A stretch of DNA of 64,000 nucleotides from Enterococcus sp. MMGLQ5-1 (GTDB lineage Bacteria > Bacillota > Bacilli > Lactobacillales > Streptococcaceae), in the NCBI RefSeq assembly GCF_013155265.1, contig NZ_JABJXU010000001.1, positions 372,001-436,000 on the forward strand, written 5' to 3'. The position numbers and the translations under genes were made by a program. Under the pieces are notes generated by a model. The model was not told the DNA's origin. It did not search any database and worked only from the letters and a program-made list of their open reading frames with translations. Positions 9,347 to 18,758 of the stretch are shown piece after piece. Position 1 is the stretch's first letter. Each line of letters opens with the position of its first letter.

Positions 9347-10327
9347 TTGGATTTTTATATTAAGCAAGCAATTTTACATTTATACGATGCTGATCAACAG
9401 GCATTAAATATTTCAAAGCAATTATTAGATTTATCTCAGCCTGTTATTCACGATTATATTTTAAAAAAATTAGAGCGTGCTTATTCTGACAAGCTGAAAA
9501 GTGGTCGGCTGGAGGCTAATCATGAGCTTGTTGAATTAGTTAAGCAAGAAGATTTTATTCAATCTTCAGTTGAATTTTGTCAAAAGTGGCTAGAGGCTTA
9601 TAAAATTGCTGAAAAGCAAGCGGCTAATGATTTAATTTGTATCCTATACGAGCAGGAGGGAATGGCTTATTTTGCATTTATCCGTGTTAAGCTTAATCGA
9701 GGCTTTGCCAATCAAACAGGACTTGAGAATAATCAAATTCAAGTGAACCCTTATCAGCTGCCGAGTGATTCACAGCTGCCGGATGAAGCATTTTTATTAA
9801 ATTTAGAGACTGATGAATTTTTATTGCTTGAAAAACAAATCAAGTTTAATGGTGCCAATATAAAATATTTTTCTGAAAATATTTTAAAAGCCTCAACTAA
9901 GCCGTCTGTTAATGATCAGCTGAAGCAAATTAAGCAAACGGCGAAGAAAATTGGGAAATCATTCGATACAGAAGAATTTCAAATGGCATCGACGATTCAA
10001 AAGGCAGTGGTTGCTAGTCTGGATGAGGTAGAAACCTTTGATCCTAAAAAAATTAGTGAATCACTTTTTCCTGAAAATTTGACCGCCCAATTAGAATTTC
10101 AAGAGGCAACAAAGGCTTCAGCAAATCTAAAGATGGATGAAGCCATTAAGCATAAAACAGCACAAAAGCTGGCTACTCAAAAGCTTTCTTTGAGCTATGG
10201 CATTGAAATTACGGTGCCTAATGATGTCTATGATGATGCGGACCGTGTTGAATTTATTCAAAATGCGGATGGTACTTATTCCATTTTAATTAAAAATATA
10301 ACGGATATTAAAAATAAGTTTATATAA
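9347..10327 (+). CDS. 37-kDa nucleoid-associated protein family (NdpA/YejK-like)
   Basis: The 326-residue soluble protein matches the nucleoid-associated (NdpA/YejK) family in length and layout. It has an N-terminal region opening with a short beta-strand, a central FAFIRVKLNRGF segment, then DEAFLLNLETDEFLLLEK and the hallmark IKYFSENIL region near residues 173-181. The family binds DNA or associates with the nucleoid in E. coli; its role in Gram-positives is uncertain. It uses TTG as start with AGGAG seven bases upstream. No transmembrane segment is visible. Confidence 0.7.
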   Translation: MDFYIKQAILHLYDADQQALNISKQLLDLSQPVIHDYILKKLERAYSDKLKSGRLEANHELVELVKQEDFIQSSVEFCQKWLEAYKIAEKQAANDLICILYEQEGMAYFAFIRVKLNRGFANQTGLENNQIQVNPYQLPSDSQLPDEAFLLNLETDEFLLLEKQIKFNGANIKYFSENILKASTKPSVNDQLKQIKQTAKKIGKSFDTEEFQMASTIQKAVVASLDEVETFDPKKISESLFPENLTAQLEFQEATKASANLKMDEAIKHKTAQKLATQKLSLSYGIEITVPNDVYDDADRVEFIQNADGTYSILIKNITDIKNKFI

Positions 10328-10391
10328 ATAACAATTAATAATTAACCCTAGGTCATAATTTTGAATTAGCTAAGATAGGAAGGGATTTTTT

Positions 10392-11279
10392 ATGAAAATA
10401 GGTTCTCATGTCTCAATGAGTGGTAAAAAAATGTTGCTTGGGGCTGCTGAGGAAGCAGCAGGCTATGGCGCTTCTACCTTTATGATTTATACAGGTGCGC
10501 CGCAAAATACGCGTCGCAAGCCAATTGATGAAATGAATATTGAAGCCGGTCAAGCTTTTATGGCAGAAAATGGACTTTCTGACATTGTCGTTCACGCACC
10601 TTATATTATTAATCTTGGCAATACGATTAAGCCTGAAAATTTCCCCTTCGCTGTCCAGTTTTTGAGGGAAGAAATTAAGCGTAGTGAAGCCCTAGGTGCT
10701 AAGCAAATCACGCTTCACCCAGGTGCTCATGTTGGTGCTGGTGCTGAGGCGGGCATTAAGCAAATCATTAAAGGCTTGAATGAGGTGCTTGAAAAAGATC
10801 AAACAGCGCAGATTGCCTTAGAAACGATGGCGGGTAAGGGCACCGAGATTGGTCGAACATTTGATGAAATTGCTAAAATTATTGACGGTGTGACTTTGAA
10901 TGATAAGCTTTCAGTAACTTTTGATACCTGTCATGTGAATGATGCCGGCTATAATGTCAAAGAAGATTTTGACGGTGTTTTGGCAGAATTTGATAAAGTA
11001 ATAGGCCTAGAGCGCTTAAAAGTGGTTCATATAAATGACTCTAAAAATCCACAGGGCAGTCATAAGGACCGTCATGCAAATATTGGCTTTGGTACGATTG
11101 GCTTTGAGGCTTTAAATCGGATTGTCCATCACGAAAAATTAGTTAATTTATCAAAAATTTTGGAAACACCTTATGTTGGTGTGGATAAAAAAACAGCCTA
11201 TGCACCCTATGGTAAGGAAATTGCGATGTTTAAGGCGGGCAAATTTGATGCGGCCGTCTTTCCTGAGCTAGTAGAATAA
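10392..11279 (+). CDS. nfo: Endonuclease IV (AP endonuclease)
   Basis: This 295-residue TIM-barrel apurinic/apyrimidinic endonuclease of base-excision repair is full length. It begins [11 protein letters not shown] and keeps the metal ligands in the three family signatures: [17 protein letters not shown] and [10 protein letters not shown], with the later HINDSK and DRHANIGFG. Three zinc ions would be bound. AGGAAGGGA precedes the ATG. It follows the nucleoid-associated protein by 64 bases and is closed by a strong terminator. Confidence 0.96.
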   Translation: MKIGSHVSMSGKKMLLGAAEEAAGYGASTFMIYTGAPQNTRRKPIDEMNIEAGQAFMAENGLSDIVVHAPYIINLGNTIKPENFPFAVQFLREEIKRSEALGAKQITLHPGAHVGAGAEAGIKQIIKGLNEVLEKDQTAQIALETMAGKGTEIGRTFDEIAKIIDGVTLNDKLSVTFDTCHVNDAGYNVKEDFDGVLAEFDKVIGLERLKVVHINDSKNPQGSHKDRHANIGFGTIGFEALNRIVHHEKLVNLSKILETPYVGVDKKTAYAPYGKEIAMFKAGKFDAAVFPELVE

Positions 11280-11292
11280 TTTTTAAAGAATT

Positions 11293-11343
11293 CCCTAGAT
11301 ACAAAATCACAGTTGATGATCTTGTATTTAGGGTTTTATTTTG
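11293..11343 (+). terminator. Terminator after nfo
   Basis: A long stem pairs CCCTAGATACAAAATCA with TGATCTTGTATTTAGGG (few mismatches), followed by TTTTATTTT. Confidence 0.85.
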
Positions 11344-11453
11344 CTGACATTTTTTTAAGCGCTGAGATTGATTTTTCTAAAATAGATTATCTAGAATCAA
11401 GCTTAAAAAAATGATAGAATGGAAGTTGAGATTGTGGAAGGGACGTGAAATAA

Positions 11454-14400
11454 ATGGCTGATAATTTGTTTGAAAAGCTCTTAGATCAGATGGCATTTGA
11501 CCTAGAATTAAGACAGAGTGCGCTTTTTAAAACGGCAAATATTGAAAAGGTAGAAGTAAGCTTTGAAAATCATCAATGGCATTTTTTTATCCAATTTCCA
11601 CAGATTTTACCTGTTGAGATTTACCGTAAATTTCGTTTTGAATTAGATCAAGCGTTTCAAGATAAGGCTGCAATTCGTCTAACTATTAAGGCTTGTGAAA
11701 CCGATTTTTCGGAAGGCTTAATTCAAGAATATTGGCGTTTAGTCTTTGAAGAGGAAAATTGTGCGATTCCAATTGTTAATGGCACCTTTAAAATGTTTCT
11801 ACCTGAAATTACTGCTGATGGTAAGGTTGTCATTCCAATGAACAGTGCTGGTAGCATTGATTCCTTACATAAAAAATATTTGCCAATAATTGCCAAGCAT
11901 TTCAAGCATTATGGTTTTCCAGAAATTACCTTTCATCCAGTTGTGGACGAGGCTAAGGTTGCTGATTCAATCGAAAAACAAAATAGTCGACAGGAGCAAT
12001 TAATGGAGATGGCAATCCAGCAAAATGCTGAATTTGAGAAACAAGCCAAAAAGGCGCCTTCATTAAACACTGCTGATAAATTTCAAATGGGTCGCTGGAT
12101 TAAGGATGGCGAGCTTGTTTCACCGATGAAATCAATTATCGAGGATGAAAATCGAGTGATTTTTGAAGGTAATATTTTTGAGCTTGAGGTTAAAACGACA
12201 CGAACTGGTCGTAAGTTTTTGTTATTTAAAATGACTGATTATACTTCTAGCTTTTCATGTCAAAAGTGGTCTCGAAATGATGAAGAAGCGGCCCTTTTTG
12301 AATTAGTAAAGAAAAATATGTGGGTTCGTGTTCGTGGTAATGTCGAAATGAATACCTTCCAAAATGATTATGTGATGAATGTGCAGGACATTCAGGAAAT
12401 CAGTCATGCATCAAGGAAGGATCTCATGCCTGAAGGGGAAAAACGCGTTGAATTTCATGCTCACACTAATATGTCGACAATGGATGCCATTCCATCTGCC
12501 AAGGATTTAGTTACGAGAGCTGCAGAATTTGGTCATCCAGCGATTGCAATTACCGATCATGCCGGACTGCAAAGCTTTCCAGAGGCTTATCAATCTGGTA
12601 AACAGCATGGTGTTAAAATTTTATACGGTGTCGAGGTTAATTTGGTCGATGATCAGGTGCCAATTGTTTATAATGAAGCCTCTGCTAATTTAAAAGAAGC
12701 AACTTATGTTATTTTTGACGTTGAAACGACAGGGACATCAGCAGTATATAATAAGCTAATTCAAGTAGCCGCTAGTAAAATGTATAAGGGGAACGTGATT
12801 GATTCCTTTAATATGTTTATTGACCCCGGACATCGATTAAGCCAGTTCACCGTTTCGCTGACGAAAATTACCGATGATATGATTCAAGAGAATGCGGTAC
12901 CTCTTGACGAGGTCTTAAAGGCCTTTCAAAAATTCTGTGAGGGCTCAATCTTAGTCGCGCATAATGCCACCTTTGATGTCGGTTTTATGAATGTTAACTA
13001 TCGTCGCTATGATTTACCGGAAATTACCCAGCCAGTGATAGACACTTTAGAGTTTTCACGAAATATTAATCCGGATATTAAGCGCCATGGTCTAGGACCA
13101 CTAACCAAGCGATTTAATATCGTTTTGGATAATCATCACCAAGCGGATGCCGATGCGCAAGCAACTGGACATTTACTTTTTCTATTTTTAGAAAAAGCAT
13201 ATGACCAATATCAAGTTACAGATTTAATATCGTTAAATGAAAAAGTGATTGATGCGCATTCTTATAAGCGTGCCAGACCCACGCATGCAACTGTTTATGC
13301 TAAAACTCAGGCTGGTTTAAAGCAGCTCTTTACTTTAGTTTCACAATCCAATGTTAAATATTTTGAGCGTGTGCCTCGTGTGCCAAAGTCACTTTTACAA
13401 AAATATCGCAAGGGCTTGATTGTTGGCAGTGCCTGCGATAAGGGAGAGGTCTTTGATACGATGCTATCAAAGGGGTACGAGGCAGCTAAAGAGGTCGCTA
13501 AATTTTATGATTTCATTGAGGTAATGCCGAAAACGGTGTATCAGCCATTAATTGAACGGGAGACCATTAAGGATGAGGCTGAATTAGAGCAAATCATTAA
13601 GGAATTGATTCGTCTTGCTGAGGAGTTAGATAAGCCTGCCATTGCCTCTGGTGATGTTCATTATATTGAAAAAGAGGATGGTGCTTATCGGGAAATTGTT
13701 GTACGTGGTCAAGGACCAGGTCAAGAAATCAATCGACCGATGCGAATGGGTGATGTTGAAAAGGTGATTTCTCTGCCAGAGGTTCATTTTAGAACGACTA
13801 ACGAAATGCTAGATGAGTTTGCCTTTGTCGGCAAAAAAAAGGCTTACCAAATCGTGGTTCAGCAGCCTCAAGCGCTTGCTGAAAGCTTTGAATCGATTAC
13901 GCCAGTTAAAAATGAGCTATATACGCCTTATATTGAGGGCTCAGAGGAACAAATTGTAAAAATGACCTATGAAAAAGCCTTTGAGCTTTACGGTAATCCA
14001 TTACCTGAATTGGTTGATTTGCGGATTGAAAAGGAGCTGAAATCAATAATCGGTAATGGTTTTGCCGTAATTTATTTGATTTCTCAAAAATTAGTAAAAA
14101 AATCAAATGACGATGGCTACTTAGTTGGCTCTAGGGGGTCGGTTGGCTCTTCATTCGTGGCAACGATGACTGGTATTACTGAGGTCAATCCATTGGCGCC
14201 GCATTATGTTTGTCCAAATTGTAAGTATTCAGAGTTTTATGAGGATGGTACATATGGCTCCGGTTATGATATGCCTGAGAAAAATTGTCCAAAGTGTGAC
14301 TCTAAAATGCACAAGGATGGTCATGATATTCCGTTTGAAACCTTTTTAGGCTTTTACGGCGATAAGGTACCCGATATTGACTTGAACTTTTCTGGCGAAT

Positions 14401-15809
14401 ATCAGCCGAGAGCCCATAACTATACTAAGGAAATCTTTGGTGAGGACTATGCTTATCGAGCTGGGACAATTGGTACAGTTGCCGAAAGAACGGCCTATGG
14501 CTTTGTGACAGGCTTTGAGAAGGATTACAATAAGCATTTTAATAATGCTGAAAAATCACGTTTAGCACTAGGCTCAATCGGTGTTAAACGAACAACCGGC
14601 CAGCACCCGGGCGGAATTATTGTTATTCCGAGCTATATGGATGTAAATGATTTCTCGCCAATCCAATTTCCAGCAGATGATGTTGATTCTGATTGGAAAA
14701 CAACGCATTTTGATTTTCATTCAATCCACGATAATATTTTAAAGCTAGATATTTTAGGTCATGATGATCCGACGATGATTAGGATGTTACAGGATTTATC
14801 GGGCTTAGATCCAGCTGAAATTCCAGTCGATGATCCAGAGGTGATGAAAATTTTTTCTTCGCCTGAAGTATTAGGGGTAACAGAAGAGCAAATTGGATCA
14901 CGCACAGGTACGCTCGGTGTACCAGAATTTGGGACCCAATTTGTTCGTGGTATGCTTGAGGAAACACACCCTAAAACCTTTGCCGAGCTGCTACAAATTT
15001 CAGGCCTATCGCATGGTACTGATGTTTGGTTGGGTAATGCGCAGGAGCTAATAAAAAACGATATTGCGAATTTAGCTAATGTAATTGGTTGTCGGGATGA
15101 TATTATGGTTTATTTAATCCATGCGGGCTTAGAGAGTGGCATGGCCTTTAAAATCATGGAAAGTGTTCGTAAGGGAAAAGGGATACCAGATGAATGGCAG
15201 GCTGAGATGCGTAGTCAAAATGTACCTGAATGGTATATCGAATCCTGCTTAAAAATCAAGTATATGTTTCCAAAGGCCCATGCGGCTGCTTATGTAATAA
15301 TGGCGTTGCGGGTAGCCTATTTTAAAGTACATTTGCCAATTTACTATTATTGCGCTTATCTTTCTGTTCGTGCCAGTTATTTTGATTTAAAGGTAATGGC
15401 GAGTGGTAAAGAAGCAGTTAAGGCTAAAATGAAGGAAATTAGAGATAAAGGCAATGAAGCCGCCAATACCGAAATTGGCTTGCTGGGTGTTCTGGAAATC
15501 TGTAATGAGATGCTTGAACGTGGCTTTACGATTTCTAAGCTGGACTTATACAAATCAGAAAGTGTGAATTTTGTAGTCGGCGAAGATGGCAAGAGCTTGA
15601 TTCCGCCTTTTAGAGCGGTTGATGGCTTGGGCTTAAATGTTGCTAATCAAATTGTTGAAGCCCGAAAGTCTGGCGAATTTTTATCCAAGAATGAGCTAAA
15701 AAATCGCGCTAAGGTTTCTGTTACTTTGATTGAAAAATTTGAGGATTTAGGTATTTTAAATCATTTGCCTGAGGATAACCAATTGTCACTTTTTGATGAT
15801 TTATTTTAA
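11454..15809 (+). CDS. polC: DNA polymerase III alpha subunit, PolC type
   Basis: The replicative polymerase of low-GC Gram-positives, 1451 residues, full length. An N-terminal domain and an OB-fold region come first. The PHP domain begins near residue 332 (EFHAHTNMSTMDA) and is interrupted by the inserted 3'-5' exonuclease starting IFDVETTGTS near 419, the defining PolC arrangement. Further on are a zinc finger of four Cys (CPNC and CPKC, about 919-950) and the catalytic PDIDLNFSGEY near 971. The C-terminus ends with a short NQLSLFDDLF-like clamp-binding tail. GGAAGGG lies before the ATG. It is monocistronic, bounded by terminators on both sides. Confidence 0.98.
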   Translation: MADNLFEKLLDQMAFDLELRQSALFKTANIEKVEVSFENHQWHFFIQFPQILPVEIYRKFRFELDQAFQDKAAIRLTIKACETDFSEGLIQEYWRLVFEEENCAIPIVNGTFKMFLPEITADGKVVIPMNSAGSIDSLHKKYLPIIAKHFKHYGFPEITFHPVVDEAKVADSIEKQNSRQEQLMEMAIQQNAEFEKQAKKAPSLNTADKFQMGRWIKDGELVSPMKSIIEDENRVIFEGNIFELEVKTTRTGRKFLLFKMTDYTSSFSCQKWSRNDEEAALFELVKKNMWVRVRGNVEMNTFQNDYVMNVQDIQEISHASRKDLMPEGEKRVEFHAHTNMSTMDAIPSAKDLVTRAAEFGHPAIAITDHAGLQSFPEAYQSGKQHGVKILYGVEVNLVDDQVPIVYNEASANLKEATYVIFDVETTGTSAVYNKLIQVAASKMYKGNVIDSFNMFIDPGHRLSQFTVSLTKITDDMIQENAVPLDEVLKAFQKFCEGSILVAHNATFDVGFMNVNYRRYDLPEITQPVIDTLEFSRNINPDIKRHGLGPLTKRFNIVLDNHHQADADAQATGHLLFLFLEKAYDQYQVTDLISLNEKVIDAHSYKRARPTHATVYAKTQAGLKQLFTLVSQSNVKYFERVPRVPKSLLQKYRKGLIVGSACDKGEVFDTMLSKGYEAAKEVAKFYDFIEVMPKTVYQPLIERETIKDEAELEQIIKELIRLAEELDKPAIASGDVHYIEKEDGAYREIVVRGQGPGQEINRPMRMGDVEKVISLPEVHFRTTNEMLDEFAFVGKKKAYQIVVQQPQALAESFESITPVKNELYTPYIEGSEEQIVKMTYEKAFELYGNPLPELVDLRIEKELKSIIGNGFAVIYLISQKLVKKSNDDGYLVGSRGSVGSSFVATMTGITEVNPLAPHYVCPNCKYSEFYEDGTYGSGYDMPEKNCPKCDSKMHKDGHDIPFETFLGFYGDKVPDIDLNFSGEYQPRAHNYTKEIFGEDYAYRAGTIGTVAERTAYGFVTGFEKDYNKHFNNAEKSRLALGSIGVKRTTGQHPGGIIVIPSYMDVNDFSPIQFPADDVDSDWKTTHFDFHSIHDNILKLDILGHDDPTMIRMLQDLSGLDPAEIPVDDPEVMKIFSSPEVLGVTEEQIGSRTGTLGVPEFGTQFVRGMLEETHPKTFAELLQISGLSHGTDVWLGNAQELIKNDIANLANVIGCRDDIMVYLIHAGLESGMAFKIMESVRKGKGIPDEWQAEMRSQNVPEWYIESCLKIKYMFPKAHAAAYVIMALRVAYFKVHLPIYYYCAYLSVRASYFDLKVMASGKEAVKAKMKEIRDKGNEAANTEIGLLGVLEICNEMLERGFTISKLDLYKSESVNFVVGEDGKSLIPPFRAVDGLGLNVANQIVEARKSGEFLSKNELKNRAKVSVTLIEKFEDLGILNHLPEDNQLSLFDDLF

Positions 15810-15861
15810 TTGAGGAATTTTATTAATAACTATTTGTTATTATTAATAGCTTATAAAAAGG

Positions 15862-15938
15862 GCTGAGTCATAGGAAAAATTATTTAAAGTCGTTTTTTAA
15901 CGAATTTTAAGTAATTAATTCTGTGGCTCAGCATTTTT
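15862..15938. terminator. Bidirectional terminator between polC and fusB-like gene
   Basis: GGCTGAGTCATAG pairs with CTGTGGCTCAGC around a long AT-rich loop. T runs lie on the plus strand after the right arm and on the minus strand beyond the left arm. It can serve the convergent polC and EF-G-binding protein genes. Confidence 0.75.
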
Positions 15939-15964
15939 GATTGAAGAAAGCTGGCTTTTGTCGA

Positions 15965-16612
15965 TTAATTTGAAAAATTTTGCCAGAACTTTTCAAGATG
16001 CTCAAGCTGACTGATATGACGATTGCATTCAAAACTGTCAGTGCAAAGGTAATTTCCTTTTTTGGTATATGTTCCGTCACCAGCAGATTTTGTAGTTGCT
16101 AGAAAAAAGGCGACTGTGCTGATATGATTACAAATTGCGCAATGTCCTTTTTGAGCATCTGGGCTAAATTGACCGTAAAGGCCAATAAATTGCTGATTAA
16201 CGTTCCGAATTAAGTATTTTCGATTATTATTGCCATCGTTAAAGCCTAAATAGCTTAATTCTCGAAAATCAATGCTTTCTGTCTCAAGATTAGGCAATTT
16301 TTTAACCTTACGAAAACATTTTTGAATTTGTTTGTGACTTGGTATCTTCATGGGCTGAACAAAGACCTTTAGGGCCTCAAAAATGACGAGAAATTGCTCT
16401 TTTGTCAGCGTTTGCACCATCAGCTTATCCAAATACGGATTTAACTTAGGAGCCCTTTTAAAATATGTCTCTATTTCGCCTTTTATTAGTGTCTGAAGTG
16501 CTTCGATTGTTTGCTTATCATTGACTGAATGATAGGCCTTGATTAGCTCAAAGGCTTGCTGTTTGATCAGCCAATATTCATGAGGCTGTAAAATTTCAAT
16601 TGCTTTTGTCAT
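15965..16612 (-). CDS. FusB-family elongation factor G-binding protein
   Basis: The 215-residue protein has the two-domain plan of FusB/FusC: an N-terminal helical bundle (about 1-80) and a C-terminal treble-clef zinc finger with CAICN (about 158-162) and CTDSFEC (about 190-196). FusB proteins bind EF-G on the ribosome and release it from fusidic acid; chromosomal homologues are common in Firmicutes and may not confer resistance. AGAGGAG precedes the ATG. Upstream are a promoter, a 21-codon leader peptide and alternative hairpins, the layout of antibiotic-inducible translational attenuation. Confidence 0.85.
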   Translation of the reverse strand: MTKAIEILQPHEYWLIKQQAFELIKAYHSVNDKQTIEALQTLIKGEIETYFKRAPKLNPYLDKLMVQTLTKEQFLVIFEALKVFVQPMKIPSHKQIQKCFRKVKKLPNLETESIDFRELSYLGFNDGNNNRKYLIRNVNQQFIGLYGQFSPDAQKGHCAICNHISTVAFFLATTKSAGDGTYTKKGNYLCTDSFECNRHISQLEHLEKFWQNFSN

Positions 16613-16629
16613 TAACGAATCTCCTCTTT

Positions 16630-16666
16630 GATACCTTTGAGGCTTATTTTCGTCAAAGATATCTTT
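16630..16666 (-). promoter_or_regulatory. Alternative hairpins between leader peptide and fusB-like start
   Basis: On the minus strand GATATCTTTGA (16663-16653) can pair over 11 bp with TCAAAGGTATC (16640-16630). The same upstream arm contains the 12-bp palindrome AAAGATATCTTT (16666-16655), and TCTTTGA can also pair with TCAAAGA at the edge of the AGAGGAG ribosome binding site. Mutually exclusive folds next to a leader stop codon are what translational attenuators use. Confidence 0.55.
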
Positions 16667-16730
16667 ATGCGTATTTTGAGATAAATATTAATATTTTCCC
16701 GCGTACGATCAATGATGTGGCTTTCATCAT
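16665..16730 (-). CDS. Leader peptide of the FusB-like gene (21 codons)
   Basis: A short frame opens with two ATG codons, 5 and 8 bases after a GGGGG Shine-Dalgarno sequence, and stops at TAA (16667-16665), 52 bases before the fusB-like ATG. The product reads MMKATSLIVRGKILIFISKY plus Ala. It lies just downstream of a good promoter and just upstream of stem-loops that can involve the fusB-like ribosome binding site. Plasmid fusB of Staphylococcus aureus has been reported to be controlled through a leader peptide, so a similar role is inferred. It is too small for ordinary gene finders. Confidence 0.6.
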   Translation of the reverse strand: MMKATSLIVRGKILIFISKYA

Positions 16731-16762
16731 TATCACCCCCAATTTAGTAACACTCTATGTTA

Positions 16763-16790
16763 AGTATAATTAATTCTCCTTTTTTGTAAA
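16763..16790 (-). promoter_or_regulatory. Promoter for leader peptide and FusB-like gene
   Basis: On the minus strand TTTACA (16790-16785) and TATACT (16768-16763) are spaced by 16 bp. Transcription would start about 25 bases before the leader peptide ATG. Confidence 0.6.
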
Positions 16791-16839
16791 TAAATTAATT
16801 TATAGGCATTATAAAAGCATACTTATGAATTATACATAC

Positions 16840-16873
16840 AAAAAAGAGGAGTAGCTCAGCTATTATCCTCTCA
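16840..16873 (-). terminator. Terminator of the MATE gene
   Basis: On the minus strand AGAGGA and TCCTCT enclose a loop containing a second inverted repeat (TAGCTGAGCTA), followed by TTTTTT. Confidence 0.75.
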
Positions 16874-16899
16874 ATTTCGTGAATTTAAACGCTGCATGG

Positions 16900-18264
16900 C
16901 TAATAGGATTGCGAATCTAGCTGCTGCTTATCCTGTTCCCATTTTTTGAGCTGGCGAATTGAAATAATTGTGCTTGGTAAAAGAATCGCAACGCTGCCTA
17001 GCCAAGCTAGTGGATTTGCAGCAACGGTACCTGCAAAGCCAAAGAACATCGTACCAATAATGGCAGCAACAATCCGAGCAATTAATTCCATAATACCAGC
17101 CAAGGTTGGAATGAAGCCCTTTCCTAAGCCTTGAATCATGTATCTAAGAATGAATAAAATGGCAAGCAGCCAATACATTGAACCATTGATAAGATAATAA
17201 ATATTAGCAAGTCTGAAAACCTCACCCTCTCCTTGATTAATAAACCATGAGGTAAAGAAGTTACCAAAGAGATTAATTACGATACCAGCGATAATGGCAA
17301 AGCTAACGGCAATCACTAAGGCTGCCTTAATGCCATCAATGATTCGCTGATATTCCTTTGCACCAAAGTTTTGAGCGGTGAAGGTTGCAATGGCAGTGCC
17401 CAGCGCAATTAATGGCAGCATTGCAAGCTGATCAATTTTGCTTGCTGCAGATTGGGCTGCGACTGCATCTGTTCCAAGGGTGTTTAGGGCAATTTGCATG
17501 ATGACCGTGCCAATCGCAATGATTGAGGTTTGAAAGGCCATTGGAAAGCCAACACGAGCGTGCTCAATGAAGTCTTGCTTATCTAAACGGAAGTCGTCCT
17601 TTCTTAGGGTTAGGATTGGTATCCGCCGCTTAATATGAATAATGCCTAGTGCAACAGAGAGCGTTTGAGCGATGACGGTTGCAAAAGCAGCACCAGCAAC
17701 ACCCCATTTAAAATATAGAATAAAAACAAATTCCAAAATAATATTAACAATACTTGCAACAACCAGAAAAAAAAGTGGCGTTCTGGCATCACCAATGGCA
17801 CGAATAATATTAGACAGTAAATTAAAGCCAATTGAGGCGAAGGTGCCGATAAATAAAATGCCGATGAAAATCTGAGCATCCCTTAAAATATCCTTTGGTG
17901 TTTGCATGACAATAAGTAATGGCTCAACAAATGCAAGTGACAGGATGGTAAGAATTACAGTGATGATTATTGAGTAGATAATACCGGTTGCAAAGCTTTT
18001 TTTGACGCCGATTAAATCGTTTGCACCGTATTTTTGTGCTGTAATAATTGAAAGTCCTGCTGTTAGTCCCTGTGCAAATCCCAAAATGAGAAATGAAAGA
18101 CTGCTCGTTGAGCCAACAGCAGCCAAGGCCGTCTTACCCAAAGTTTTACCGACGATTAGTGTATCCATGGTTGTATACAGCTGTTGAAAAACATTGCCGA
18201 CAATTAGTGGTAAGCTAAATGCGATAATGATTTTAAAGATATTGCCTTTAGTTAAATCTGTCAT
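16900..18264 (-). CDS. MATE-family multidrug/metabolite exporter
   Basis: A 454-residue, 12-helix transporter of the MATE family (the DinF/NorM-related branch common in Firmicutes), which exports cationic drugs or metabolites using Na+ or H+. The two six-helix halves are recognisable. The N-terminus ITKGN-like TDLTKGNIFKIIIAFSLP and the segment LPLIVGNVFQQLYTTMDTLI are characteristic. TAGGAGACGG precedes the ATG. It is transcribed alone; its promoter overlaps a perfect palindrome that looks like a repressor site. No regulator gene is adjacent. Confidence 0.92.
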   Translation of the reverse strand: MTDLTKGNIFKIIIAFSLPLIVGNVFQQLYTTMDTLIVGKTLGKTALAAVGSTSSLSFLILGFAQGLTAGLSIITAQKYGANDLIGVKKSFATGIIYSIIITVILTILSLAFVEPLLIVMQTPKDILRDAQIFIGILFIGTFASIGFNLLSNIIRAIGDARTPLFFLVVASIVNIILEFVFILYFKWGVAGAAFATVIAQTLSVALGIIHIKRRIPILTLRKDDFRLDKQDFIEHARVGFPMAFQTSIIAIGTVIMQIALNTLGTDAVAAQSAASKIDQLAMLPLIALGTAIATFTAQNFGAKEYQRIIDGIKAALVIAVSFAIIAGIVINLFGNFFTSWFINQGEGEVFRLANIYYLINGSMYWLLAILFILRYMIQGLGKGFIPTLAGIMELIARIVAAIIGTMFFGFAGTVAANPLAWLGSVAILLPSTIISIRQLKKWEQDKQQLDSQSY

Positions 18265-18293
18265 TTTCCGTCTCCTATTTTTTCAGTTTAATC

Positions 18294-18336
18294 ATCGTAT
18301 CAAAGGGAGCGGTTACATTCAAGACATATCTTGAAT
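18294..18336 (-). promoter_or_regulatory. MATE promoter with overlapping palindromic operator
   Basis: On the minus strand TTGAAT (18322-18317) and TACGAT (18299-18294) are 17 bp apart. The -35 box forms the end of a perfect inverted repeat ATTCAAGA-CATA-TCTTGAAT (18317-18336, 8 bp arms, 4-bp spacer). A dimeric repressor binding there would block the promoter. Confidence 0.55.
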
Positions 18337-18466
18337 AAATTTTAATTTTTTTATTAATATTTTTAAGAAATAATCACTGTTATTTTAGAGCTCTATAATA
18401 AATTGGACTGATAAATATTTCGGTTCAATTGGAGGTGGAACAAAAGACGTTTAACGCCGTAAAAAA

Positions 18467-18584
18467 AGGTGCTTTCTCTCTGATTAAACTGTGAAAAATA
18501 GACGAGTCATTCGTTTATTTAGTCAGACGTTTTCTGTCTGACCGGATGACATATCTATTTGAACAGCTTTGAGGGAGAAAGCCT
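18467..18584. repeat. 118-bp hairpin element (non-coding)
   Basis: Almost the whole stretch folds on itself. GCTTTCTC near 18470 pairs with GAGAAAGC near 18575, AAATAG with CTATTT, GTCAT with ATGAC, and the apex is GTCAGACG facing CTGTCTGAC. It carries no plausible reading frame. The region is part of the long gap between the MATE and cold-shock genes. It is similar in size and design to the hairpin elements at 46.2-47.1 and 52.9 kb. Confidence 0.65.
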
Positions 18585-18604
18585 GTCAAAACAAGCCGTT
18601 TACG

Positions 18605-18660
18605 CTTTTCAGACAATCTAGCTTCAACGGCTTACGCAAAAGCTTATGACAACGTGCCTT
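18605..18660. repeat. Family-A repeat ends (fragment)
   Basis: It contains the shared end sequence AATCTAGCTTCAACGGCTT, also present near 46184, 46459, 46579, 46699 and 46819 and inverted near 53001. It is preceded by GCTTTTCAG, which resembles the other conserved end. No gene is seen here. Confidence 0.5.
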
Positions 18661-18732
18661 AGCAGATTTTTTGCTTAGGCGTTGACTAGTCGTAGTCGCA
18701 TTATCCTCTGTAAATTACGAACAATACAAAAA

Positions 18733-18758
18733 GGGGCTAGGACTTTTGTCCCCAACCC
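18733..18758. repeat. Terminator-like dispersed repeat, copy 1
   Basis: GGGGCTAGGAC-TTTT-GTCCCCAACCC forms a stem-loop, with T residues on the minus strand. The same motif and its upstream flank recur at 47150-47240 next to proA. It is likely a dispersed intergenic repeat that can act as a terminator. Confidence 0.55.
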
